In this document: positions 1-6,754 of the stretch, in pieces | Layout: every line of letters begins with the position of its first letter | Numbering within the stretch: position 1 is the first letter of the stretch | NCBI GenBank assembly: GCA_903831165.1 | Contig: CAIKWV010000632.1 | Span: 1-11,966 of the forward strand | Length of the DNA: 11,966 nucleotides | Direction of reading: 5' to 3' | Origin: an uncultured cyanobacterium | Lineage (GTDB): Bacteria; Cyanobacteriota; Cyanobacteriia; PCC-6307; Cyanobiaceae | Program-made: the position numbers and the translations under genes | The notes under the pieces: model-generated | What the model saw: only the letters and a program-made list of their open reading frames with translations | What the model was told of the DNA's origin: nothing | Database searches by the model: none

Positions 1-1
1 A

Positions 2-487
2 AACTTCAAGACCGGCAGCAGCAGCGCCCAGGCGGCCGCGGCCTGGTCCAGCTACATGAGCCAGATCACCAAGGGCATGCCGGTCCAGCAATTCCCCCCC
101 AAGCCCACCCTGACGGGTTCCTTCATTCCCTACGTGCCACCCAGGCACAAGCCCAAACCACCCCGGGAGCAAGCCGTACGCCAGGAGAGCTGGGAGGCTC
201 CAACCTCGCCCGAGGCCGGCACGAACAGCATGGAACCACCACCGGAACGCAACGACAGCACCGTCGAGCCACCGCCGCGGGAACCCAGTCGCTGGCAACC
301 CCCGGCAGCCCCTGCTCCCAGCAGGGGCCCAGAGCCGGCTGCGGCGCCGGCCCAACGCCCCGCCGAGCAACCTGCTGCGCCGGCCCCAGCCCCTCCCCCA
401 GCGCCTGCGGCGGCCCCGCCGTCAGCAGCACCGGCGGCCCCCGCCAGCCCGCCCCCGCCCGTGTCGGCGCCACCGCCACTCCCCTGA
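2..487 (+). CDS. Class A penicillin-binding protein, C-terminal fragment (5' end outside window)
   Basis: The reading frame is open from base 2 to the TGA at 485-487, so only the last 161 codons are visible. The first part (TGSSSAQAAAAWSSYMSQ, then ITKGMPVQQFPPKP) resembles the end of the transpeptidase domain of bifunctional peptidoglycan glycosyltransferase/transpeptidases, where a Thr-Gly and an Ala/Trp/Met helix precede a Phe-Pro segment. These enzymes polymerise and cross-link murein in the periplasm. The catalytic SxxK, SxN and KTG motifs would lie upstream and cannot be checked. After about residue 50 of the fragment the protein becomes almost entirely Pro, Ala, Glu and Ser, with runs such as PAPAPPPAPAAAPP, so about 100 residues are probably a disordered tail. 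The family assignment is from remembered resemblance. It is supported by position: PBP genes commonly lie beside rsmB in picocyanobacteria. Confidence 0.7.
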   Translation, partial: NFKTGSSSAQAAAAWSSYMSQITKGMPVQQFPPKPTLTGSFIPYVPPRHKPKPPREQAVRQESWEAPTSPEAGTNSMEPPPERNDSTVEPPPREPSRWQPPAAPAPSRGPEPAAAPAQRPAEQPAAPAPAPPPAPAAAPPSAAPAAPASPPPPVSAPPPLP

Positions 488-490
488 GCG

Positions 491-508
491 GCCCCCTCGG
501 CTGGGGGC
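491..508 (+). terminator. GC hairpin just after the PBP stop, possible terminator
   Basis: GCCCCC at 491-496 pairs perfectly with GGGGGC at 503-508 around the 6-base loop TCGGCT, beginning 4 bases after the stop codon. Only a poor T-tract follows (GTGTTGG), so it is not a canonical intrinsic terminator. It may instead protect the 3' end of the transcript. Confidence 0.4.
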
Positions 509-813
509 GTGTTGGCCGTGGAGCCTGAACCGCAGACGCTGCTGACTCGGAGTCCGAGCGGGATCAATCCGAAAGCATGTCCCGGCTGGGTCTGGGAAGC
601 GGGGAACGTTCAGCACCAGACGGGCTCGGAGTCACTGCCCTGGTGATCAGGTGGCCAAGGCCGCGACCCCGACTTCGTTTCCCTTGTGGTCAGGGCAACA
701 GCCAGCTCTCAGCCTTGACGCTGGAGCAGACCGCCAGCAACAGCGGCCCTTTCTGGCTGATCAGGACCGCCTTGGCGGGCATTGCTGAACAACGCCCCCT
801 TGAGGAGCAAGTT

Positions 814-830
814 CGCTCCGTGGCGGAGCG
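814..830. repeat. Perfect 7-bp inverted repeat
   Basis: CGCTCCG at 814-820 and CGGAGCG at 824-830 form a perfect stem around the 3-base loop TGG. It lies in the middle of the gap with no T-tract on either side, so I assign no function. Confidence 0.4.
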
Positions 831-952
831 TGCTGCCGCAGTGATATGTCCCCGCCACATGACGAAAGCCCTGGCTGGCACTGAACCTGGATCGGCGGAG
901 CGTTCGGGGTCATCAAGACTCCCTTCAGTCCTCCGGCAGGAGCAGGCAGGCA

Positions 953-1003
953 CGGCCCCGTTGCCACGGCAGCGCCCCGATCCGAGCGGAGCGGCCCCGT
1001 TGC
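953..1003. repeat. Two direct copies of a 12-mer
   Basis: CGGCCCCGTTGC occurs at 953-964 and again at 992-1003, 39 bases apart, just past the 3' end of rsmB. The copies could be a remnant duplication. The composition is GC-rich, so chance similarity is possible. Confidence 0.4.
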
Positions 1004-1025
1004 GGCGAGTTCGATCAGCCAGCAA

Positions 1026-2408
1026 TCAAGCCCCGGGCTGCTGCCGCTCCAGAACGGCGACGAAAAAGCCATCACCCGCACAGGATCCATCCAGCTCCTG
1101 GGCGGGCCACCACTGCTGCTGCTGCACCAGGCTCAGCTCCGGCCGCTGTTGCTGGAACCAGGCCACGGTTTCCGTGTTCTCGCTCGGATGGACCGTGCAG
1201 GTGGCATAGACCAGCCGTCCTCCGGGGGCCAGCAGGGGCAGCACCCCCTCCAGCAGCTGCCGCTGCAGTTGGACCAGGCTCTCGATCGTCTCGGCCTGCA
1301 TCCGCCAGCGGGCATCGGCATGGCGACTGAGGGTACCGAGCCCGGAGCAGGGGGCATCCACCAGGATCCGATCAAAGGACCCGATCCAGTCCGGGCGCAG
1401 GCTGGCCAGGGCGGTCGCATCGGCACTGAGCTGCTGGATCGAAGTCAGCCCCAGACGCTCGGCGTTGAGCGCCACCCGCCGCAACCTCGCCTCGGAGCGA
1501 TCCACCGCCCAGATCTCCCCCTGGTCGTCCATCCACTCGGCGATCTGGGTGCTTTTCCCCCCCGGCGCCGCACAGGCATCCAGCACCTTCTGTCCCGGCC
1601 GGGGATCGAGCAGGGGCACGATGCGCTGGGCACTGCGGTCCTGGACGGACCAGTGGCCTTCGCCAAAACCGGGCAGACCCCGCAGGTCCCCGGGGCGATC
1701 CAGCAGGGTGAGACCGTCCGGCGTCTCCGCCAGGGCCTGGCTGCGAATGGCGACGGCCGCGAACGCTGCCGCCAGGCTCTGGCGATCGCTGCGGCGGCGA
1801 TTGACCCGCAGATCCAGGGGCGGCGAGCTGTTGCAGGCCCGGGCGAAGGCCTCGGCCCGATCGGCAGGCAACCAGCGCAGCAGATCGGCGGCCAGCCACT
1901 CGGGCAACGAATGGCGCAGCCCGAAACTGACGACCGGATCCTCATTCAGTGGCAAACCCAGCCAGGGGGGCGCCGGCACCAGGGCTGAACCGTCACCTGC
2001 GCTGGCCTGTTCGCGGCGGCGCAACACCGAACGCAACAGGCCATTAGCCACCGGCGCCAGGCGCGCCAGGCCCCCCTGCTTGGCCAGATCCACCGTGGTG
2101 CTGACGGCAGCGGAAGCGGGAATCCGGGCCGTGAACAGGAGCTGATACAGGCCGACATGCAGCAACCAGCGCAGCCGCGGCGGCTGCTGTTCGGCCCGCA
2201 CCCGGCCGTGGGCATCGAGCCAGGCATCGAGCAGGCGGCGCTGGCGAATGGCGCCATAGGCCAGTTCCGTGGCCAGGGCCCGATCGGGGCCACTGAGCGA
2301 CTGGCGGTTGAGTTCCCGCTCCAGGGCGGCATCGGCATAGGCTCCGGCCGCCACCGCCAGCAGCACCTTCCAGGCCACCTCCCGCGCGGGCAGACCACTG
2401 GATCGCAC
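1026..2408 (-). CDS. rsmB: 16S rRNA (cytosine-967-C5)-methyltransferase RsmB
   Basis: RsmB uses S-adenosylmethionine to methylate C5 of C967 in 16S rRNA during small-subunit maturation in the cytoplasm. From a GTG start at 2408 the protein has 460 residues, within the family range. A NusB-like RNA-binding domain occupies about residues 6-131. The Rossmann methyltransferase domain follows, with SAM motif DACAAPGGKS (277-286), motif IV DAPCSG with Cys354, and motif VI YATCTVHPSEN with the expected nucleophile Cys404. The end is the typical GDGFFVAVLER. The frame is open upstream to an ATG at 2525, but that extension lies entirely over the neighbouring alkyltransferase-like gene and has no family resemblance. 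The GTG sits 4 bases after that gene's stop. An ATG at 2480 is an alternative start. I see no clear Shine-Dalgarno. The two genes are probably cotranscribed. Confidence 0.93.
   Translation of the reverse strand: MRSSGLPAREVAWKVLLAVAAGAYADAALERELNRQSLSGPDRALATELAYGAIRQRRLLDAWLDAHGRVRAEQQPPRLRWLLHVGLYQLLFTARIPASAAVSTTVDLAKQGGLARLAPVANGLLRSVLRRREQASAGDGSALVPAPPWLGLPLNEDPVVSFGLRHSLPEWLAADLLRWLPADRAEAFARACNSSPPLDLRVNRRRSDRQSLAAAFAAVAIRSQALAETPDGLTLLDRPGDLRGLPGFGEGHWSVQDRSAQRIVPLLDPRPGQKVLDACAAPGGKSTQIAEWMDDQGEIWAVDRSEARLRRVALNAERLGLTSIQQLSADATALASLRPDWIGSFDRILVDAPCSGLGTLSRHADARWRMQAETIESLVQLQRQLLEGVLPLLAPGGRLVYATCTVHPSENTETVAWFQQQRPELSLVQQQQWWPAQELDGSCAGDGFFVAVLERQQPGA
1782..1789. repeat. HIP1 octamer GCGATCGC
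   Basis: This is a perfect copy of the palindromic HIP1 octamer, which is over-represented in many cyanobacterial genomes. It lies inside rsmB. Confidence 0.6.
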
Positions 2409-2412
2409 GGGT

Positions 2413-2802
2413 TCAGGCAAGGGGAAGGTCCAGCGGCGGAACAGGCTCACAGGGAGCAGGCTCCAGATGTACTGGAGCATCGGGACGCCAGCGATGCGGC
2501 GCCAGGGCCAGACGCCCCTGAGCATCCACCGCGATTCCCTCGCCGATCAGCATCTGCCTCTGAATCCAGTCACTGCCTTCCCGGCCGGGGCTCAGGCTGA
2601 TCCGTCCGGCGGCGTTGACCACCCGATGCCAGGGCAGCTCCGAGGGCAGGGGCAACCGTCGCAGGGCCCAACCCACCTGACGGGCGCAGCCCCAGGCCCC
2701 GATCAGTTCGGCGATCTGGCCGTAGGTGGCGAGTCGCCCCACCGGGATGCGGGCCACCATGGCGTAGACCTGGCGATCGAAACTGGAAGCCACCTGGGTC
2801 AA
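2413..2802 (-). CDS. Alkyltransferase-like (ATL) protein of the MGMT family, Cys replaced by Trp
   Basis: The 129-residue product has the DNA-binding domain of O6-methylguanine-DNA methyltransferases. FDRQVYAMVARIPVGRLATYGQIA (residues 8-31) includes the base-flipping Tyr27. ARQVGWALRRLP (40-51) includes Arg41 at the arginine-finger position. The active-site motif, normally PCHRV, reads PWHRV (57-61), so Trp58 replaces the alkyl-accepting Cys. ATL proteins with this change bind O6-alkylguanine without repairing it and, in characterised cases, hand the lesion to nucleotide excision repair. That role here is inferred from the family. Residues from about 106 on are Pro-rich and extend past the usual domain. 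The start is uncertain: TTG at 2802 gives the full frame and GTG at 2793 is an alternative. Neither has a clear Shine-Dalgarno. The stop is 4 bases before the rsmB GTG. Confidence 0.88.
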   Translation of the reverse strand: MTQVASSFDRQVYAMVARIPVGRLATYGQIAELIGAWGCARQVGWALRRLPLPSELPWHRVVNAAGRISLSPGREGSDWIQRQMLIGEGIAVDAQGRLALAPHRWRPDAPVHLEPAPCEPVPPLDLPLA

Positions 2803-2894
2803 GCTGAAGCGGAGCCGGGTCCTACCCAGCCTGAGCCACGATCCGGTCGGACACCAGCCGCCCCCTGCGGCGATCCCCCCCAGCCACCGCCCCG
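2803..2894. promoter_or_regulatory. Divergent intergenic region, ATL-rsmB versus trmH
   Basis: These 92 GC-rich bases must hold the 5' signals of both divergent transcripts if each has its own promoter here. I see no convincing -10/-35 pair. Its role is inferred from gene orientation only. Confidence 0.35.
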
Positions 2895-3584
2895 ATGCCC
2901 CTGTTGCCCCGTCGCTTTGAGCGCCTCAAGGCCGTGCTCGATCGCCGCATGGGGGATCTGACGGTGCTGCTGGAGCATGTGGACAAACCCCACAACCTCT
3001 CGGCCATCCTGCGCAGCTGCGATGCCGTGGGGGTGATGGAGGCCCACGTGGTGAGCCTGGCCGGTCGGCCCCGCACCCTCAACGACACCGCCAAGGGCAG
3101 CCAGAAGTGGGTGGACCTGCGCCCCCATGCCGATGGCGCCACCGCCCTGGCCCATCTCAAGGAGCGGGGCTTCCGCATCTTTGGCACCCATCTGGGGGTC
3201 ACGGCGCGGGACTACCGCGACTGCGATTTCACCGGTGCCACCGCCTTCGTGCTGGGGGCCGAAAAGTGGGGGCTGAGTGAGGCCACCACCGCTCTGGTGG
3301 ACCAGCCGATCTTCATTCCGATGCAGGGCATGGTGCAGTCCCTGAACGTGTCGGTGGCGGCGGCCACCCTGCTGTTTGAAGCCCTGCGCCAGCGCCAGCA
3401 GGCGGGGGTGGTACCCGGCGGCGGCGAAGGCATCGCAGCGGAGCGCTACCAACGCACCCTGTTCGAATGGGCGTACCCGGACGTGGCCCGCTGGTGCCGC
3501 CAACAGCAGCGTCCCTACCCGCAGCTCGATGGGGAAGGCACCATTCTTGAGGAGCTGCCGCGCACCCTCAAGCTGCGTTGCTGA
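2895..3584 (+). CDS. trmH: tRNA (guanosine-18-2'-O)-methyltransferase TrmH
   Basis: The 229-residue protein aligns end to end with remembered bacterial TrmH (SpoU class), which methylates the 2'-OH of G18 in the tRNA D-loop using SAM. All three SPOUT motifs are visible. Motif 1 is KPHNLSAILRSCDAVG (31-46), with Asn34 and the catalytic-position Arg40. Motif 2 is FVLGAEKWGL (118-127), with Glu123. Motif 3 is IPMQGMVQSLNVSVA (141-155), with Asn151, and forms the trefoil-knot SAM site. The C-terminal part (RTLFEWAYPDVARW, then YPQLDGEG) also matches the TrmH-specific extension, which favours TrmH over other SpoU members. The ATG at 2895 gives the expected N-terminus. Its last 7 bases overlap the next gene if that gene starts at the TTG at 3578. 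Confidence 0.92.
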   Translation: MPLLPRRFERLKAVLDRRMGDLTVLLEHVDKPHNLSAILRSCDAVGVMEAHVVSLAGRPRTLNDTAKGSQKWVDLRPHADGATALAHLKERGFRIFGTHLGVTARDYRDCDFTGATAFVLGAEKWGLSEATTALVDQPIFIPMQGMVQSLNVSVAAATLLFEALRQRQQAGVVPGGGEGIAAERYQRTLFEWAYPDVARWCRQQQRPYPQLDGEGTILEELPRTLKLRC

Positions 3585-4930
3585 GGCCCCAGACCCATAC
3601 TGGTGAACCGAACGTTTCCCCGGCGTCGTTGCAAGCCCCCGCCCATCCCCCGGCGCCCGCTCAGGTCCTGGCGCGGCTGCCCGCCGAGGTCTGGGCGGTT
3701 GTGGTGGCAAGCCTGGCCGCCCTGGCCTGGATTCCCACCCTGCTGGAGCTGGCGCGGCCCAGCTCGGATCAGGTCTGGGAGCGATTCGGCCTGACCGCGG
3801 CCTGCCAGCCGCAGCAGTTTCACCTGGGCTGGATCGGGGCGGTGATCCTCCAGCAGAGCGGCGGCGCCTTCACCGCCTCCCTGCCGACGGTCGCCCTGCA
3901 GTGGCTGAGCTGCAAGATCGCCCTGCTGACGGGGCTGGACCCGCTCCAGGCCTTTCTGATCCCCGGCTTGTTGGTCACCTTCATCCTGGCCGATCTCAGC
4001 TGCCGGGTGGCGGGCTTCCGCCGGCTGACCAGCCTGGCCACAGCGTTTCTGATCACCACCGCCCCCTGCTCCTTTTCCAGGGTGGGGCACCTCTCGCTGG
4101 CCATGCTCTGGATGGTGATTCCAGGGTTGCTGGCCTGCCATGGCCTCTGGCGGGCGATGGCCCACCGCAGGCGCCCCCTGTCCCTGCTGGGGGCCGGCAC
4201 CCTGGCAGCCCTGCTGTGCCTGCCGAGCCAGGAGTACTACGTGGTCTTTGTGCTGCTGCTGCTGGCCAGCAGCTTCGCGCTGCTGTTGTTGCTCGCCACT
4301 GTGCGCATCACCACCATCTCCGCTCTGGCCGCCATCGCCGCGCGCGGCGCGTTGTTCGCCATCGGATTTCTGGCGTTGGTGGTGTTGCTGTACTCCGGCA
4401 AGCTGGCCGCGGTGGGCCTGGGCTCCGGCCAACCTCCGGCGTTCTGGTCGGCGCCCCGCTACGCCAGCGAGCAGTTTCAGTACGGCCTGCTGCCCTTCAC
4501 CTGGATCATTCCTCCCCCCTGGGTGGCGATGCTGCGCGAAGGCCTGCAGAACGCCGGCATCTCGACGGGATCAGAGTCCTTTTTCTGGTCCACCGGCAGC
4601 TTTCTGATCCCGGCGGCCTGGATCGTCGCCATCCGCACCATTGCCGGCAATCCCAGTGAAGCCCCGGCCCCCAGAGCCGATGGCCTGGGCCGCCGTGACC
4701 TCAGGTTCTTCGCCCTGCTGCTGACGCTCTGCACGTTTCTGGGGCTGTTCTGGATGACGATGGGTGGCTTCGGCACCGTGGTGGCCCTGCTCAATCCCAC
4801 CCTGCGATCGCTGAATCGCTTCACGGCCTTTGAATACGGGGCCAGCGTGCTGATGCTGATGGCCCTGCTGGATCGGGTGCTCAGCCGGCGCCGACTTGAG
4901 CCCTGGCCACGGGAGGAGGCGCCGACGTGA
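3578..4930 (+). CDS. Polytopic inner-membrane protein, GT-C glycosyltransferase-like
   Basis: The product (450 residues from TTG 3578) has about ten hydrophobic segments, near residues 38-58, 123-142, 148-162, 171-188, 202-215, 219-241, 254-272, 339-353, 376-396 and 418-432. A segment around 143-190 (CRVAGFRRLTSLATAFLITT, then a Gly-His-Leu stretch) and a C-terminal NRFTAFEYGASVLML-type segment recall large bacterial GT-C-like membrane proteins. In those proteins the membrane part is followed by an extracytoplasmic domain on the same chain. Here that second part is the next gene, which overlaps by 4 bases (GTGA). Substrate and reaction are unknown. The first 35 residues are Pro-rich and the start is uncertain: no ATG is near, TTG 3578 overlaps trmH by 7 bases, and TTG 3629 is an alternative. 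The gene itself is certain from its long uninterrupted hydrophobic frame. Confidence 0.8.
   Translation: MLRPQTHTGEPNVSPASLQAPAHPPAPAQVLARLPAEVWAVVVASLAALAWIPTLLELARPSSDQVWERFGLTAACQPQQFHLGWIGAVILQQSGGAFTASLPTVALQWLSCKIALLTGLDPLQAFLIPGLLVTFILADLSCRVAGFRRLTSLATAFLITTAPCSFSRVGHLSLAMLWMVIPGLLACHGLWRAMAHRRRPLSLLGAGTLAALLCLPSQEYYVVFVLLLLASSFALLLLLATVRITTISALAAIAARGALFAIGFLALVVLLYSGKLAAVGLGSGQPPAFWSAPRYASEQFQYGLLPFTWIIPPPWVAMLREGLQNAGISTGSESFFWSTGSFLIPAAWIVAIRTIAGNPSEAPAPRADGLGRRDLRFFALLLTLCTFLGLFWMTMGGFGTVVALLNPTLRSLNRFTAFEYGASVLMLMALLDRVLSRRRLEPWPREEAPT
4804..4811. repeat. HIP1 octamer GCGATCGC
   Basis: This is the second perfect HIP1 palindrome in the window, inside the polytopic membrane protein gene. 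Confidence 0.6.
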
Positions 4931-6036
4931 CAGCCAGACGCAAGGAATCCGTTGATCCCCTGCTGGCGGGCTTTGGCCTGCTGGCCCTGTGGATCGCCAT
5001 TGAACTGCTGTACAGCAGCGGCTGGCTCCGCATCGATGCGATTCTCCGGACAGCCGAGCGCCAGCGCCTCAACCAGGCGCGGCTGACGCGCGTCGCCCCG
5101 AAGCTGATCACCATGCTGGAGGCCATGCCCGCCGCCAGCCGCAGGGTGTGGTTTGCGCCGTACACCACCTTTCCCGAAACGGGCGTGATCGAAAGCCGGA
5201 GCCGCCTCGGCATCTACGACACCTTCCTGACCTTCCCCCGTTCTGGCATCAGCAGCAACTACGGCGCCATCAACCTCTCGGCAGCGGACAGTCTGTTCGC
5301 CCAGGCCTCGAGCCAGGGACTGATCGCCGAGGCCCATCTGGCCCAGTCCCTGGGCTATCGCCTGTTCGCCCTCGACCTGGGGGGCATCAGCCAGCCACGA
5401 GCCGCGGCCCAGCTCTGCCGCCGCAGCGAGGGCTGCCGGATCAGCGGCGATGCCTACGCCCTGTTCCCTCTGGATGCTGGCAGGACAGGCTGGATCGCCC
5501 AGCTCAAGAACCAGGAGCGCAACATCCCCCTGTTACCCCAGATCAGCGCCGCCCCGCGCTGGGGAGGCCTGGTCGGCCAGCCCAACCAGTGGTGGCCCAG
5601 CACCAGCGCCGACCTGCCCCCGGGGGACGGTCGTCTGCGCCTCAGGGCCCGGCCGCTCTGGAATCTGGAGCTGTATCGCTATCCCCTTGCGGGGCTGCCG
5701 GCAGCGACCCGCCGCCTGCTCAATCCGCAGGGTCTGAAGGTGAGGGCCTTACTGGGACCAGGTCTGAGCGAGGTCGACCTCTGCCTCAGCACGGCAACGG
5801 CCCGGGCAGCAGGCAAGCCCTGCCAGGTGGTGACTCTGCAGACCCAAAATCCCGCGATCGACATCAGCCGCTGGATCGAACCTGGAACCCTCACCGCCAT
5901 CGAGGTGACCCTGCTGCTCGGCCGCGATGGTCAGCCGACCACCATGGAACGGCTCATGCCTCCCAGCGACAGGCCGAACGAACCCTCCCCGTTCACGCTG
6001 GAGATCCAGCCCCCGCCACCAAGCCCACAGCGCTGA
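4927..6036 (+). CDS. Single-pass membrane protein with large soluble domain, partner of the upstream membrane protein
   Basis: The 369-residue product starts at GTG 4927, which overlaps the upstream stop as GTGA and implies translational coupling. One hydrophobic helix lies at residues 11-29, after a short basic N-terminus, so the remaining 340 residues are probably extracytoplasmic. FAPYTTFPE (76-84) and YDTFLTFPRSGISSNYGAI (97-115) resemble conserved stretches in the C-terminal domain of GT-C-like membrane proteins. In those relatives, as I remember them, the stretches follow the last helix of one long chain. Cys164 and Cys170, six residues apart, could form a disulfide. The C-terminus is Pro-rich (PPPPSPQR). 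No known catalytic motif is visible. I infer that it forms one functional unit with the upstream protein, acting on an envelope glycan or lipid-linked substrate. The exact family is not identified. Confidence 0.78.
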   Translation: MTARRKESVDPLLAGFGLLALWIAIELLYSSGWLRIDAILRTAERQRLNQARLTRVAPKLITMLEAMPAASRRVWFAPYTTFPETGVIESRSRLGIYDTFLTFPRSGISSNYGAINLSAADSLFAQASSQGLIAEAHLAQSLGYRLFALDLGGISQPRAAAQLCRRSEGCRISGDAYALFPLDAGRTGWIAQLKNQERNIPLLPQISAAPRWGGLVGQPNQWWPSTSADLPPGDGRLRLRARPLWNLELYRYPLAGLPAATRRLLNPQGLKVRALLGPGLSEVDLCLSTATARAAGKPCQVVTLQTQNPAIDISRWIEPGTLTAIEVTLLLGRDGQPTTMERLMPPSDRPNEPSPFTLEIQPPPPSPQR

Positions 6037-6037
6037 A

Positions 6038-6217
6038 TCAAGGCGCGGCCGGAGCGGAAGGGGCAGCCGGCGCTGATGGTACCGATCGACCATTGGACGG
6101 GGTGTTCAACTCCTGGATCACGGGAAAGAGCAGAGCCATCGCCCCCACCACACCGGTCAGGATCAGCAGCATCCGGAACAGACGGAAGATCAGGTTCGAC
6201 AGCAGACCTCGGCTCAC
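6038..6217 (-). CDS. Small single-pass membrane protein, hypothetical
   Basis: From GTG 6217 the product has 59 residues. A basic N-terminus (SRGLLSNLIFRLFR) is followed by one hydrophobic helix at about 15-34 and a short tail ending in the repeat PSAPAAPSAPAAP. The GTG overlaps the stop of the upstream small gene as GTGA, which decides this start over an ATG at 6250 that would overlap more. It probably depends on ribosomes arriving from the upstream gene. I do not recognise the family. The helix after a positive cluster suggests an inner-membrane or thylakoid protein with the Pro/Ala tail outside. Its stop codon lies one base from the stop of the convergent gene ending at 6036. Confidence 0.6.
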   Translation of the reverse strand: MSRGLLSNLIFRLFRMLLILTGVVGAMALLFPVIQELNTPSNGRSVPSAPAAPSAPAAP

Positions 6218-6453
6218 GATCCCAGCTCGCCTCGGCTCTGGCGCTCGCATTGCAGGGCACTGGGCAGCCAGAGGGCCAGAGCCAGCAGGCAGAGCTCCAG
6301 CAGCAGGGGCTGGCCCGCCACCACCACCACCACCAGCACCAGCACGGCCAGAAACTTCGTGAACAGGCCGATCACGTCATCGCGATGGGCCAGCCCCCGC
6401 CTCCAGAGGAGCGCGGCAAGGCCAAGAAACAACAGAACTGACCACCAGGACAT
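6214..6453 (-). CDS. Small hydrophobic membrane protein, hypothetical
   Basis: The 79-residue product begins at ATG 6453 with MSWWSVLLFLGLAALLWRRG. It has a membrane helix at about 4-17, a short charged stretch (RRGLAHRDDV) and a long hydrophobic region at about 29-64, probably one long or two tightly packed helices. The tail is short and polar. It resembles small conserved hypothetical proteins I associate with cyanobacteria, but I cannot name a family. Its stop overlaps the GTG of the next small membrane gene by 4 bases, so the two form a probable operon and may interact. No Shine-Dalgarno is obvious upstream. Confidence 0.62.
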   Translation of the reverse strand: MSWWSVLLFLGLAALLWRRGLAHRDDVIGLFTKFLAVLVLVVVVVAGQPLLLELCLLALALWLPSALQCERQSRGELGS

Positions 6454-6598
6454 GACAGGCGCCGAACCAGATCACCAAGCTGAATCAGCCTAGTGAGACC
6501 ATCCGCGGCAACCAACATCCCAGACATCCGGCGACGCAGAGCCGCAGGGCCACGAATCAGGGAGATCGGCTTCTGAGATCTCGGCGTCCAGGCCCATG

Positions 6599-6626
6599 CC
6601 TGCTGCGTCAAACCTGCTGCGTCAAG
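6599..6626. repeat. Tandem duplication of a 13-14-base unit
   Basis: CCTGCTGCGTCAA occurs at 6599-6611 and again at 6613-6625. One extra base per unit makes a 14-base period (final base A versus G). It is non-coding and looks like a recent short duplication. Confidence 0.6.
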
Positions 6627-6754
6627 CCTTCTGAGCCAGGCCAGCGGAGCCAAGGCTGCCATGACCATCCCAGTTGTGCCCAGGCCAGCTGGGACACGAA
6701 GCGGCAGCTAAGCTCTACGGAGATGAGAAGCGCCGCCCTCAGGGCCCATGCGCT

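Larger units (their letters stand above)
488..1025. other. Gene-free gap between the PBP fragment and rsmB
   Basis: This 538-base gap separates the convergent ends of the PBP gene and rsmB. Open frames exist on both strands, but their products are Arg/Ser/Pro/Cys-rich, match no family I recognise, and the largest runs 180 bases into rsmB. The gap contains a terminator-like hairpin at 491-508, a 13-base dyad at 546-558 and a 7-bp hairpin at 814-830. It also has two copies of the 12-mer CGGCCCCGTTGC at 953-964 and 992-1003. A decayed gene or small RNA cannot be excluded. Confidence 0.5.

Noticed and set aside
690..1090. Two overlapping minus-strand frames downstream of rsmB
   Set aside because: They compete with each other and have low-complexity Arg/Cys/Pro-rich products. 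One overlaps the rsmB end.
577..1209. 210-codon open frame on the plus strand after the PBP gene
   Set aside because: It runs 180 bases into rsmB, is rich in Arg, Ser, Pro and Cys, and matches no family I know. GC-rich DNA readily gives such frames.
1149..1988. 279-codon frame antisense to rsmB
   Set aside because: It is a shadow of the rsmB codon pattern. RsmB has all catalytic motifs in its own frame, so the antisense frame is not supported.
2409..2525. N-terminal extension of RsmB to an ATG at 2525
   Set aside because: It lies entirely over the alkyltransferase-like gene, and the extra 39 residues do not resemble RsmB. The GTG at 2408 fits the domain boundary.
3515..4432. Long Gln/Gly/Ala-rich frame antisense to the polytopic membrane gene
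   Set aside because: It is highly repetitive, hydrophilic and overlaps trmH. The plus-strand frame has coherent membrane helices.
4915..4935. Programmed frameshift signal at the membrane gene junction
   Set aside because: No slippery heptamer is visible before the GTGA overlap. Reinitiation at the GTG explains the arrangement more simply.
5148..6362. 404-codon plus-strand frame overlapping the soluble-domain gene and the small membrane genes
   Set aside because: Its Pro/Arg/Gly-rich composition is a shadow of the true frame, and it crosses two genes on the other strand.
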